A stretch of DNA of 64,000 bases from Polynucleobacter sp. Latsch14-2 (GCF_018881925.1 NZ_JACVPL010000004.1:89952-153951), one strand, 5' to 3'; positions 19,001 to 25,857 are shown, numbered from the stretch's first letter. Notes: generated by a model from the sequence alone, not told the origin. Made by a program: numbers and translations.

Positions 19001-19946
19001 GAATGACTAAACCATTAGGCGCTTGAATGGCATGTCGATTTTCAATCAGAGTATCTATCTGCGATGCAGCAACGGTAATGCTGTCAAGCTTGTTGGTGGC
19101 ACCAAAGTTCAAGGTAACGGATTCACCACCAGCTAGTGCAATCGTGCCAGCTTGAGCAACAAGCACACCGCTATTGCGCACTTCTGGAGCCAGCATAGCG
19201 ATGTAGCCATTCAGGTTGGCTTGGATAGTGCCTTCATTAATAACTTTGCCAACACTGCCATTACGAGTGAATGTTGTGCTACCGGCCATAAAGTCAGCGT
19301 CTGACATTTGCATGGTAGTTGCAACAATACCGCCCACATTAACGTTAGCTCCTGGTGCAAAGTAAATACCTGCTGGGTTTACCAAATAAACCTGGCCATT
19401 AGCTGAGAGCTGGCCGTAAATCTGACTAGGGTTTTGTGAAGTGATGCGATTAAGCGCTACGCTGCTGGCGCTGGGCTGTACAAAATTAACTGCAGCTTGA
19501 GAACCAATATCAAAGGTATTCCAGTTAATGGCCGCGCGGTTAGAGGTTTGCGTAACCGTCATGGCATTACCAGCAGTGGCAATACTGGCTGCACCAGCGC
19601 TTACCTGTCCACCCGTTGGTAATTGATTTGGGGCTGGAGGCGCACTTGCCGCAATCGTTGGCAATAAACCAGCAGCCAAGAGTGCTGCTGCAACAGCTTT
19701 ATGCGATCTGCGGAAATACGTATATCGAGCTTGGTACTCATGAACCAGCAGAGTGAGTGGCAGCATGACCAATTGATCATCTCGCCACACTAACTCATGA
19801 CTTACTAGCTGCTGCCCTGCCCGATTTTCTCGGCGAGCTTGTGATTTAACTTTGCCCTGGCCTTTAGTTGCTTCGCTGACAGCCACCCATGCCATTCTGA
19901 CACGGCACCATATGACTTTAAATACGCGATTAAGTGAGCTCTTCAT
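10011..19946 (-). CDS. Giant two-partner-secretion adhesin (TpsA), FHA/HMW1A type
   Basis: A 3311-residue exported adhesin. It begins with an extended signal peptide (MKSSLNRVFKVIW...WVAVSEATKG, ESPR type), a hydrophobic core near residues 84-100, then the TPS secretion domain (about 105-370) containing AINWNTFDIG and the NPAGIYFAPGANVNVGGIVA motif. The middle contains two near-identical Gly-rich segments. About residues 2180-3090 are repeated MBG/YDG-type beta modules (markers: VYGQNITYSG, KIYDGTTT). N-X-S/T sequons are extremely dense: ten in one stretch of about 115 residues coded near 12230-12580. It lacks a large Cys content. The C-terminal 130 residues are acidic and non-repetitive. It would be glycosylated by the HMW1C-like enzyme and exported by the TpsB encoded upstream. 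Confidence 0.95.
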   Translation of the reverse strand: MKSSLNRVFKVIWCRVRMAWVAVSEATKGQGKVKSQARRENRAGQQLVSHELVWRDDQLVMLPLTLLVHEYQARYTYFRRSHKAVAAALLAAGLLPTIAASAPPAPNQLPTGGQVSAGAASIATAGNAMTVTQTSNRAAINWNTFDIGSQAAVNFVQPSASSVALNRITSQNPSQIYGQLSANGQVYLVNPAGIYFAPGANVNVGGIVATTMQMSDADFMAGSTTFTRNGSVGKVINEGTIQANLNGYIAMLAPEVRNSGVLVAQAGTIALAGGESVTLNFGATNKLDSITVAASQIDTLIENRHAIQAPNGLVILSTKALAQLTASIINDGVIEAQGVTQVGGRIILDGGTVANNGSLNVSSNTARGGNVTITGDAITLTGNSSINASGAGGGGNVLVGGDWQGSNGTFQATTVNMQDGAVIQASATQQGDGGKVVLWSQGTTNFSGSIFAQGAGQSGSGGNAEVSGKTLLNYTGYTNLLGSQGGSVGTLLLDPYNLYITSGSGGSTTASSNNSILGNSTLTTALSTANVNVTTGSSGSQTGTIGILADIVSSSTNNLTLTASNNVVLGGNVAIGGQLTVNATGNFVMGTNLTSAAGMTITANGGFVKNGTGTSYLTGNITTNGTAINISGPVQIANFNGNPLGLSTNGGNITLSGAVSNYSGTAQNYAVTMASNLYDGVTASTVTGNTTGIYLAYSAGSNVFFNQSGLSSTLNYLLVGGGGGGGTSIVGQYQGGGGGGGGAYSSTYALSGNSVSLTVGNGGALSSNGGDTSLGTNYVGGGGSGGNNGGGSVGSPGNIGVGNNNPSTAGRTYLAGGGGGGGGSGSGSGSVGGTGTSQNGYSGAPNNGNNGGGGGGANGAASVTTGGLGYSSNITGTVTAYGGGGNSSGATPTTIGGGSSSQGYVGSNGVGANGTVIISYVVGNATTSAASALKLSAGSGNVTLSSTVSNLSSLEINAGNTSSIAGAISGTGSTLTNSGSGTLNVNGAATYTGLTTVNTSSIVFTNNATPTTSGFAGAGNITIQPNVSSSFTSSLMANYTYANTLSGLTLGSASNTANIIVPSAINISGPISINGGKLGILADITSTNNLTLTASNNVVLGGNVAIGGQLTVNATGNFVMGTNLTSAAGMTITANGGFVKNGTGTSYLTGNITTNGTAINISGPVQIANFNGNPLGLSTNGGNITLSGAVSNYSGTAQNYAVTMASNLYDGVTASTVTGNTTGIYLAYSAGSNVFFNQSGLSSTLNYLLVGGGGGGGTSIVGQYQGGGGGGGGAYSSTYALSGNSVSLTVGNGGALSSNGGDTSLGTNYVGGGGSGGNNGGGSVGSPGNIGVGNNNPSTAGRTYLAGGGGGGGGSGSGSGSVGGTGTSQNGYSGGRGIGSNGGGGGGANGNATTINTDGYGGLGLSSNITGTNIAYGSGGAGYGENPTANTGGGGGANLYGGSNAVGANGTVIISYAVGNATTGATSALKLSAGSGNVTLGSTVSNISSLEVNAGSASSIAGAISGIGSTLTNSGSGTLNVNGAATYTGLTTVNTSSIVFTNNSTPTTSGFAGAGNITIQPNVSSSFTSNFTPTYTYASTLTGLVLGSTSNRANISIGSDIGIAGPISIYGGIVNVSSNLASSNTGDISLIAYSNITNALNVSANILKTGGGLSNISLSSYGGVLSSGNITASNSAGANVVLWSGVGNATSNSTVTVNNVTTNGGNLWVGGSNTTLGSTVWHGLTVGNSGAQINLCGSLSVGAGDVMLWQKSGASMNVTSASITDTTGTIVLVSDGYSGTGLAINSNGTLNLESSSGNFGGGFIWNGTYGSPATSLVGSNTLSNVTINNLNPGLSANTTSLQNLVIGNYTGGGQSSDTVYSFANTGNITVGNHIFMPNSIVLQGKDLVLNAQIGAAPTASLSDPTKGLTLVSSGNVSEYTGLPVLNNDVRFIGGNITLTASNLIDQMSATGVGNLTIANNYGFSGTTRTLGLEGISASGLIKIQNTGAISVDQNVVTTSTANASASPAILLAAGSGLAVGNTTAGFDLYMNGGTVSTGANGLSLIYTGSIANSTGVTTSVGSGSGKFRYNSTLASTGYNTTAAPLTTGVYAIYRESPTLNLTQASNTSVYGVANSSNANTYNNITFNAVNGDSLAQIFGSTPTVTISGGLSSTNYYNAGTHGINITQSANNLGYGPVNYTNGTLTITQAPLGITANSTYNGVTTFNNLVNGTSYNLTGLKNGEVIASANLTVSNSNVSANGSNYVTGLTVVSGNASISNYNITTAYNDAIATNTTNTFTLAQANLTITANNTSTQYGLGTTLGTTAFTPVGLQNSETIGGVTLSSAGVANTTNVGLYNITATGATGGSFIASNYNIGYVNGTLNITQAPLTLVAGNLTRTYGAANPTTDTVTLAGGTTLYNGNTIGNATVSSPAISTTNAGQTANLTPSAVAFTNGLASNYNITYTNGALTISQAPLGITANSTYNGSTNFNGSVNGTNYNLTGLQNGETILTANLAVSNANVASANNFVTGLTRLTGTADMSNYVINGSYNSAPTTNTTNTFNLAQANLTITANSSTKVYGQNITYSGTEFTPVGLQGSDTLTAANISSSGAVANASVNGGTNYTIAISNATGANGYLTSNYNISYVTGNLTVTPAPLGIATTGTYSGTTLVTPATYNVTGLVNSETISGISSVVVNNANVNQASYVTSLNLAANSTANMANYRLNSVANTTLNTTTTNTFVLAQANATITPNNDAIFVGQTLPGTYNITINGLVNGETSPAGLVNGTVTNSATANSSAGSYNLTANGFSSTNYHFAYTNGTFTVVPANKLLIQTGNAITTYGTNATLSPTSVQYLYNTTLVANLTLASNGTLGNNTYLYNDPNGGTVTLALSPANTTVSGSGNLNVYNYQMGSSVINQTSSNFNGTTTTLGTLAVSALTVTPQAGNISKVYDGTTSMSGLSIGLSPSIIAGDNVNISGGGAFSQANAGTNLSYTVSGLQLSGTNAANYVLSGGSTFSGSNGTIAPRMITLTNTQVYSGSTVLTNVSIGNLVGNQTLSYSGASANSSHVADNGSNYITAIALSNGSAGGLASNYQLPILNAANAPVVITPAPLTVVGTTVANKIYDGTTTATLTNGTLQGAVAGDSLVLLQAGNFISPNVANGVSVTASDSFSSSNSPIGSLTSDYSLIQPVGLTGNILPATVPATNSWIYQSTMVQGGTTLYLPLPKTQTAASPVALDAIAFNDEIIFLKNSNEESTAMEVSAIKNDISPVLSDWSFGAIPPLTRLPEVDSMKAVEQDGKIFLINTESKRENRLDTVSLFSSQLIERDN
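15824..16694. repeat. Internal duplication copy 2 in the adhesin gene
   Basis: About 870 bp that repeats 17417-18287 with a constant offset of 1593 bp and no differences that I could see. It encodes the segment from GGNVAIGG to the Gly-rich loops with long poly-Gly runs and TSQNGYSG. The surrounding parts of the 1.6-kb unit are similar but diverged, so the identical core points to recent duplication or gene conversion. Confidence 0.9.
17417..18287. repeat. Internal duplication copy 1 in the adhesin gene
   Basis: Partner of 15824-16694. On the protein level it encodes a glycine-rich module (LLVGGGGGGG, YQGGGGGGGGAYSS, YLAGGGGGGGGSGSG) preceded by short beta-helix-like repeats. Both copies stay in frame with the whole adhesin, so 531-residue units can be gained or lost by recombination without a frameshift. 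Confidence 0.9.
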
Positions 19947-19958
19947 TGATATGTCGTC

Positions 19959-20636
19959 TTAAGAAACATTAGGAGAGCTCATAAAGCCTTTACGCGCTAC
20001 TTCAAAGGCGTGTTGGGTTTGATCTAATTCTTGAGTAATCAGCTTGCCAATACCAGCGCCTGAATCCTCAGGCTGACCTAACTTCACCACGTCCATGGTG
20101 GCATCCAATGGAGCTGGAGTTAAAATTGCTGGTGGTAAATCTCGCAACAAACTTCCCATATTCTGCGGATAGGACGTCTCTTGATTAACTTCAGAAGCTT
20201 TTACTGCCGAACTAGCAGGCTGGGACTTTGCCTTTGACAAAGGACTTTGCATTGCTTTAACGAGCCATTGCCCTAAGAATAGGCAGGTGAATACCCCTGC
20301 TAATAGCAAGATCCAAAAATGAAATCGATCCTCTAGCTGGTCAATACTCGCATTGGTATTTTTCTTAAAGTCGTCTAAATTGATCTTGAGACCACTGATT
20401 TTTTCATTGGTTGAAGTTAATTGTGATTTCATGGCAGCAGCTTGTTCATGCTGTACTGCGCTTTGCTTTACCAGTGATGTTTTTAATTGCGATATTTGGC
20501 CTTGCACTTTTGCTAGGTCCTGAGCGGTTACTTCGTTTTGACCTTGAGCACTATCCTGTGCGAACGCACTCATGCAGAACATGGCTATAGTCACACACCC
20601 CACTATGAAGTGAGTATGAGATTGTCCAAAAATCAT
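19959..20636 (-). CDS. Coiled-coil membrane protein of the adhesin operon
   Basis: A 225-residue protein. Signal-like N-terminus ending near FAQDSAQG, a coiled coil from about residue 38 to 100 (DLAKVQGQISQLKTSL and following heptads), one transmembrane helix FWILLLAGVFTCLFLG near 108-125, then about 100 polar residues. If the N-terminus is cleaved, the coiled coil is periplasmic and the tail cytoplasmic. I do not recognise a family. It overlaps the bactofilin-like gene by 4 bp and ends 12 bp before the adhesin start, so translation is coupled. It could link a cytoplasmic bactofilin scaffold to the periplasm at the secretion site; that is inference. Confidence 0.7.
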   Translation of the reverse strand: MIFGQSHTHFIVGCVTIAMFCMSAFAQDSAQGQNEVTAQDLAKVQGQISQLKTSLVKQSAVQHEQAAAMKSQLTSTNEKISGLKINLDDFKKNTNASIDQLEDRFHFWILLLAGVFTCLFLGQWLVKAMQSPLSKAKSQPASSAVKASEVNQETSYPQNMGSLLRDLPPAILTPAPLDATMDVVKLGQPEDSGAGIGKLITQELDQTQHAFEVARKGFMSSPNVS

Positions 20637-21442
20637 TTTTTCTCTGGGGGAAGAGTAAATGAAACTATTTCATCGCCGACTTCAATGCCAATACGCACAG
20701 TCTGTCCACGCGCAACCAAATCATCCAAAGCAGATCTTTGAAGAACTAATTGAAAACGCTCTTGATCGACAAACATCCAAGAAGGCAAAGGACCGCCGTT
20801 GGCAAGGCCCGCCTTTAACGCACCTGCCACAGGATATTTGCGTAGCTCTTGAATCAGGTTTTCTGGGAAATCTACAGTAATCGTTTGAGTTGCTACGGCT
20901 GGGGATATGTTTGCGCGATGTTTACGCTCGATTTGACCAGTAACATCACTGCCTGATTCCATTGCTAGATTGCCGTAATGTATTGATCCATCTACTACAG
21001 CACCATTACGCACAATCACTGATACACCAACTACAGAGCCAGTAATATTTCCAAAAGTATCTAATTGATTGGCGGAAATAGCACCAACTAATGCGCCCTC
21101 TTTTTCAACTTTGAGGTTATTTGATTTCAAAGCACCATGAATTGAACCTGAAACCAGGCAAGTGCCCTTGCTAACTAATTCTTTATTGCCCTGTATCACG
21201 GCGCCTTCACGCACAATGACATCTTCACCATTAAAGCTGCCATCAAGCTTGCCTGCAATATCTAGCTGGGCGCACTCAATAACGCCAAACACTTGACCAG
21301 ATGGGGTGATCTTGACAGTTTCAGCGCTGATAGAACCCTTTACTGTTCCGCCCAGCAAAATTGTTCCCGCTCCACGGACATCGCCATCAATCATAAAACC
21401 AGATCCCAGAACCAGGACATCACTCTCAGCATTTGTTGACAT
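20633..21442 (-). CDS. Bactofilin-like polymer-forming protein
   Basis: A 269-residue cytoplasmic protein. Two consecutive right-handed beta-helix regions with bactofilin signatures: GSGFMIDGDVRGAGTILLGG and VKGSISAETVKITPSGQVFG at residues 13-55, repeated as GDV/GSI-type turns up to about 175. Bactofilins polymerise without nucleotide and act as scaffolds, often at the envelope. The C-terminal 80 residues contain LPSWMFVDQERFQLVL and GIEVGDEIVSFTLP, reminiscent of small immunoglobulin-like domains seen at the ends of large adhesins. It sits between TpsB and the coiled-coil membrane protein. A bactofilin in a TPS locus is unusual. Confidence 0.82.
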   Translation of the reverse strand: MSTNAESDVLVLGSGFMIDGDVRGAGTILLGGTVKGSISAETVKITPSGQVFGVIECAQLDIAGKLDGSFNGEDVIVREGAVIQGNKELVSKGTCLVSGSIHGALKSNNLKVEKEGALVGAISANQLDTFGNITGSVVGVSVIVRNGAVVDGSIHYGNLAMESGSDVTGQIERKHRANISPAVATQTITVDFPENLIQELRKYPVAGALKAGLANGGPLPSWMFVDQERFQLVLQRSALDDLVARGQTVRIGIEVGDEIVSFTLPPEKK

Positions 21443-21454
21443 TAGATGTTCCAG

Positions 21455-23152
21455 TTAGAAAGGAATTGAACCCATAAACCAGAAGCGATTTTGGCTATTG
21501 CCGCCGTTCTGACTCAGATAATTAGTTGTACTTTGTGAAAGAGCGCCGGTACGCTGCGCCCAGACTGCCTTCAGGTTTGAGCCGTATGGGCCAAGCCAAG
21601 TCAGACTCAATCCATAACCTTGTAAAACATAATTGTTACTTACAGTATTAATCGCGGGATTGAACTTCCAGGTCTGCACATTAGCAATGTCATAAAAAGC
21701 AGCTAATTGGGTTTGATAAGGTAAGTTTTGACGCAGTTCAAAAGTAGTGAGATTGCCCTGACTTGCTGCACCTTCACCAGTAGCATAGGCACGTACACCA
21801 AGCGGACCTCCAAGATAAAGCTGCTCAGAGCTATCCATGTTTTTAGTTGCTAACTGACCAGAAACGGCGAGGTAGGCAGATGTGCTGTTAGTGATGGATT
21901 GGGTACGATTTAATCCATAACGAACTTTGGCAAAGTCTCCAGCTACACCATAGTAGCCGTTATAGACCCCCAAAGGATTTCGGTTTACATTACCACCCGA
22001 CAAAATCACTGATCCAACGTTTAAGCCGCCACCAAAAAAGTTATCAAGAGAATTGCCAGTTAAGCCTGCTTGAGTAACGTTGGTGTTGTAAGTTTGCTCT
22101 GTATTGAGACCGGCAATTGTCCAGTTTTTAAACTGGCTGTAGTTCCAATACCCTACTGCAATTAAATTAGTTGCGCGGCTTCGAATAATGGGATAACTAG
22201 CCTCGACTCCGCCAGTATTTGCGGTACCGTTCGCGTACAAGCTGGAAAAGCTTTGATTAATAACGCGGTAGTTCATAGAGCTACCATTAATACCAACCCG
22301 CAAGCCACTATCTCCAACCGGGGCCGTATATCCTAAACGACCATAGGTACTACCTTCGGTGTACAAACCATAAACTGAAACCTGATCGCCAATACCCATA
22401 GGGCCATTTAAATTGATTTGCGCGGTTCCACGAACTTGGCCAGTACCCTGACTGCCATAGTTATCAACAGCAACCTGGCCATTGAATAAAGGCTTATCAG
22501 TTACGGTGACCAATAGATTGACTTCACCAGGCTTAGTGCCCTCTTGGATAGATCCAACTACATTCACATCAGGCAGATCATTCAGGGTGAGTAGCGCACG
22601 ATCGAGCTCCTCCAATGAAAGCTCACTTGCTTTTGGAATGCGGCCATAAACCCAATCTTCAACCCGTTGATTGCTAACACGCTTACTTTGATTATCAATC
22701 TTGATGCCGCCCAATTTAGCCTCAACAATGCGAATCGTTATGGTGCCACCAGTAATGTCTTGTTGAGGCAGCATTGCCCGTACGAGCCAGCCCTTTTCTT
22801 GATAGAAGCGGCTAATGACATCGGTAGCTTGCTTTAAGTTATCAAACGTAATGGATTTATTTAAAAAGCCAGAAACCAGTGATTGAAGCTCTTCATTAGA
22901 AATTTTATTGTTACCAGTAAATACAAACTGCTTAACCACAAAAGTAACTTGGCCAGCTTTTGGTGGAATGAGGTCTGGCTTTAGCGGTGAAACCTCTCGC
23001 GTAGCCTGTGGCACATCGATTGCGGGTGGTGCTAGTTGTTGAATCTCTTGCAGGACTTGTCCAGCTGAAGTTTGGGCAAGTGAAATCCTAGCAATGCCAC
23101 TTAGCGTAAATGCTATGCAAGCGGATAAAAGCAGTTGAGATAAGCGGGACAT
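21455..23152 (-). CDS. TpsB outer-membrane transporter for the adhesin
   Basis: A 565-residue FhaC/HMW1B-type Omp85-superfamily protein. It has a signal peptide cleaved near SLAQTSAG, two POTRA domains (starting about residue 70 with FVVKQFVFTGNNKIS and ending before VTDKPLFNGQVAVDNYG), and a 16-strand barrel with the GGPLGVRAYATGEG motif (the VRGY/VRAY loop-6 tip) near residue 450. The last residues SIPF end in Phe, as barrel proteins do for BAM recognition. It would recognise the TPS domain of the adhesin and export it across the outer membrane. It starts 3 bp after the small gene upstream and ends 12 bp before the bactofilin gene. Confidence 0.95.
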   Translation of the reverse strand: MSRLSQLLLSACIAFTLSGIARISLAQTSAGQVLQEIQQLAPPAIDVPQATREVSPLKPDLIPPKAGQVTFVVKQFVFTGNNKISNEELQSLVSGFLNKSITFDNLKQATDVISRFYQEKGWLVRAMLPQQDITGGTITIRIVEAKLGGIKIDNQSKRVSNQRVEDWVYGRIPKASELSLEELDRALLTLNDLPDVNVVGSIQEGTKPGEVNLLVTVTDKPLFNGQVAVDNYGSQGTGQVRGTAQINLNGPMGIGDQVSVYGLYTEGSTYGRLGYTAPVGDSGLRVGINGSSMNYRVINQSFSSLYANGTANTGGVEASYPIIRSRATNLIAVGYWNYSQFKNWTIAGLNTEQTYNTNVTQAGLTGNSLDNFFGGGLNVGSVILSGGNVNRNPLGVYNGYYGVAGDFAKVRYGLNRTQSITNSTSAYLAVSGQLATKNMDSSEQLYLGGPLGVRAYATGEGAASQGNLTTFELRQNLPYQTQLAAFYDIANVQTWKFNPAINTVSNNYVLQGYGLSLTWLGPYGSNLKAVWAQRTGALSQSTTNYLSQNGGNSQNRFWFMGSIPF

Positions 23153-23155
23153 ATA

Positions 23156-23491
23156 TTAGAAACCGACCGTAAATGCTGCTATTACAGTCGTGGAGGCTTT
23201 AGCTTGATATGCATCTTGATGATAGATACCAGTTACACTTAAACGCTGATTCCTCTCAACATCATAGCTCGCGGCTAGTTTGGCCGTCGGACGAGTATTA
23301 ATAGGGTTAGGGTGATGAGTCACCTGAGCAACCGGGGGAATCGAAGCGTTGATTGCGCTGTAAGAGCCATTGCTTATGCTCGTATCAGTCTCTGTACCAG
23401 TACTAGAAAGCAATATGCTACGTGAAATATCTTTGTGCGATGTACCAACACCAGCAAAAGCAGTTGTTGCATTGGTATTGATTGATTTCAT
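23156..23491 (-). CDS. Small leader gene of the adhesin operon, unknown
   Basis: A 111-residue protein, first gene of the operon. No clear signal peptide; Ser/Thr/Asn-rich N-terminal half, then RPTAKLAASYDVERNQRLSV and a C-terminal strand ASTTVIAAFTVGF that ends in Phe. The last 45 residues alternate like two or three outer-membrane beta strands, so it may be a remnant of a barrel domain or a small outer-membrane-associated subunit. No strong ribosome binding site before ATG 23491. I do not recognise a family. Confidence 0.55.
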   Translation of the reverse strand: MKSINTNATTAFAGVGTSHKDISRSILLSSTGTETDTSISNGSYSAINASIPPVAQVTHHPNPINTRPTAKLAASYDVERNQRLSVTGIYHQDAYQAKASTTVIAAFTVGF

Positions 23492-23755
23492 GTTTTTTTA
23501 ATTAGGTGAAATTTTAATAAGCCATATTCTCCCCAATTCAGCGCAATAAAAATACACACTAAAGTACTATGTACTAAGGTATGTAGCTCTGGATACCCTA
23601 TGAAATAGAGCGCTCCTTACAAGTTAATATGCATAAAATTAGAGCTAATTCAAAAAACCCGCCCTTGAATGTGTAGCTCTAGTTATACCCATAGAACGAA
23701 ATGAACACTTTGCCAACTAAATTAAAAATAAGCGCTAAAAAAGGGGGATGTTCAT
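23492..23755. promoter_or_regulatory. Divergent control region between adhesin operon and kinase
   Basis: 264 bp separating the two divergent operons. It contains an inverted repeat GGTAT-N10-ATACC at 23578-23597 and a related direct copy: TATGTAGCTCTGGATACCC (23580-23598) and GTGTAGCTCTAGTTATACCC (23671-23690), about 90 bp apart. These are good candidates for binding sites of the response regulator encoded next door. Core promoters were not assigned with confidence. Confidence 0.55.
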
Positions 23756-25192
23756 ATGCAACCTATTAGCGTACTGATCATCATCTATAGCTTCATTACT
23801 GTTGGTACAGCAGCAACCATTTACTTCACATTTAGAGGGAAGTTTGATACTTCTGCAATGCTCTTCCTTGCGGTAGAAGTATTAATGCTCGGAGTTGTCG
23901 GTCTTAATTTTCTAGCCAGACAAGATCCAAGTTACGCTGTGCCATGGCTATTTTTTCTATCCAATTTTCTAGTCATCACTTCTGAAATTGTGCTGATTTT
24001 TAGCATCTATGGACTTGATCGAAAGGTGAAATTTACAAAGCTGTATCTTTTAATTTTCCTCAGTGCAATTTATTGCATCTTTATGGAATATGCCCGAGTT
24101 CATTTAGGCGCCACTTCACCAATCGCATTTCAGTGTAGTCTCTCAGCTTTGCTTGCGTTCATTGCAGCTTATGTTTGCAGAACAAGCATTGATTTGGACT
24201 TGAAAGGAAACCAATTTCTGAAATTGATTTCCTATTTGCAAATTGGGGTGGGTTTTATATCCTTGATACGCTTTATCAGCTTTTTTACCTCTGACCCTAT
24301 TGCACCTAGAAATCCCAATGTCACAAATCCAATTGTTATATTTTTTGCCATCTACTTAACATTAAATGTATTTCGCTTCATTACCTACCAGTCACTAAGG
24401 ATAAGTTGGATTAGCAAAGGCACTACGGGCATTAATTTTTTAAATAAGAATCTCTATAACTTAATCAATGAAAAAGAACAATTGCTACAAAATCTTATTA
24501 ACTCCAATCGAATGATCGGTGTTAGCGCTCTTGCATCTTCACTCTCGCATGAGCTAAGTCAGCCGCTAACAAGCATCGCCCTCCAAACAGAGGCCATAAA
24601 AAGAGGTCTTGTTAACTCATCTGAGAATACGAAGTCTATAAGATCACTCGATAACATCGGCTCTCAAATCAACAGGCTATCTGTTTTAGTCAAAAACTTA
24701 AGGCAACTTTTCAAATCTCAGAATAGCCAATTAGCTTCTGTTGATCTGGCCAGTATTACTGAAGAGCTTATTGAAATCCTAAATTTTAATCTTCAATCTC
24801 CAAAAATTACCTTAACGAAAAATTATCAATCGCATCCAATTGTTGATGCAGATCCAATTCAGATTCAGCAAGTACTAATTAATCTCTTGAATAATTCTAT
24901 TGAATCGATTTCTGAAGCTAACTTACCCAATAAAGAAATCACCATTTCTATATGGCAAGATGATAAAAATGCGATGGTATCTATTCAAGATACGGGTATC
25001 GGCATAAGGGGTGAGCTCTTACCAATCATTTTTGAGCTCTATAAATCCTCAAAAGCATCTGGACTTGGAATTGGCTTGTGGCTCTCTAAAACCATCATAG
25101 ATAAACATAAGGGTACTATTGCTGCATCGAACAACTCCGGTGGAGGTGCAAATTTCACTATTGCCATCCCCTTATCCCAAGTTAAATCATGA
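23756..25192 (+). CDS. Membrane histidine kinase
   Basis: A 478-residue inner-membrane sensor kinase. Residues 1-235 form about seven hydrophobic helices with short loops and no large periplasmic domain, suggesting it senses a membrane or internal signal. The dimerisation/phosphoacceptor helix carries SHELSQPLTSI with the phosphorylated His near residue 265; the ATPase domain has the N box LLNNSIES (about 377), the G1 box DTGIGI (about 411) and GLGIGLWLSKTI. HELSQP-type kinases belong to the FixL/TodS-like group, paired with LuxR-type regulators. The stop overlaps the regulator start by 4 bp. Probable control of the divergent adhesin operon. Confidence 0.92.
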   Translation: MQPISVLIIIYSFITVGTAATIYFTFRGKFDTSAMLFLAVEVLMLGVVGLNFLARQDPSYAVPWLFFLSNFLVITSEIVLIFSIYGLDRKVKFTKLYLLIFLSAIYCIFMEYARVHLGATSPIAFQCSLSALLAFIAAYVCRTSIDLDLKGNQFLKLISYLQIGVGFISLIRFISFFTSDPIAPRNPNVTNPIVIFFAIYLTLNVFRFITYQSLRISWISKGTTGINFLNKNLYNLINEKEQLLQNLINSNRMIGVSALASSLSHELSQPLTSIALQTEAIKRGLVNSSENTKSIRSLDNIGSQINRLSVLVKNLRQLFKSQNSQLASVDLASITEELIEILNFNLQSPKITLTKNYQSHPIVDADPIQIQQVLINLLNNSIESISEANLPNKEITISIWQDDKNAMVSIQDTGIGIRGELLPIIFELYKSSKASGLGIGLWLSKTIIDKHKGTIAASNNSGGGANFTIAIPLSQVKS

Positions 25193-25857
25193 AAAATTGC
25201 AGAGTTTTAGTTGTTGATGACGACAAAGAGGTAAGACGTGGTTTATTTGAATGGCTCTCTTATGATTATGAAGTGCAATGCTTTGATTCAGCTAAGTCAA
25301 TATTGGCAGCAATAAACCAACTCGAGTTTGAAAATGGCCCTCCAACTTGTATTTTGCTTGATTTGCAAATGCCAGATATGAATGGCATGGAGCTATTGAG
25401 TCAACTTCAGCTGATGAAGGTTATCCACCCCATTATTTTTATGAGCGGCAATGCAAACCAAGCTGACATAATTGAAGCCTGGCATGGGGGCGCTGTTGAC
25501 TTTGTTCTGAAACCATTTAGCGCTGCACAAATTAGCTCAACACTTAAATCCCTATTCACCGAAATAGCAGAAATAAAGGATGAAGATTCATCAGGCTCTT
25601 CGGTAGGCAAAAATACTGATACCCCACCCCCCATTACCAGTAGAGAAGCGCAAGTCTTACTTTTACTTGGAAAAGGACATAAGCAAGCGGAAGTGGCGCA
25701 TATGTTGGGCATATCTTTAAGCACCGTAAAGATGTACAGGAATTTCTTAAAAAATAAACTTAATCTCAACACTCTGGTTGAACTAGCATTATTTTGTGAT
25801 GAGCATCGCCAATCAATTTCTGCTTTAGTCAGTACTAAAACTGGTCATCAGGATTAA
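25189..25857 (+). CDS. Response regulator with LuxR-type HTH (FixJ-like)
   Basis: A 222-residue cytoplasmic regulator. The receiver domain (1-120) has acidic pocket VDDD, phospho-acceptor Asp near residue 58 in LLDLQMPDMNG, and the conserved Lys in VLKPF near 107. A Ser/Pro-rich linker leads to a LuxR/FixJ HTH (about 148-215): TSREAQVLLLLGKG, KQAEVAHMLGIS, STVKMYRNFLKNKL. Translationally coupled to the kinase. Expected to bind DNA as a phosphorylated dimer; the nearest candidates are the repeats at 23578-23690. Confidence 0.93.
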   Translation: MKNCRVLVVDDDKEVRRGLFEWLSYDYEVQCFDSAKSILAAINQLEFENGPPTCILLDLQMPDMNGMELLSQLQLMKVIHPIIFMSGNANQADIIEAWHGGAVDFVLKPFSAAQISSTLKSLFTEIAEIKDEDSSGSSVGKNTDTPPPITSREAQVLLLLGKGHKQAEVAHMLGISLSTVKMYRNFLKNKLNLNTLVELALFCDEHRQSISALVSTKTGHQD

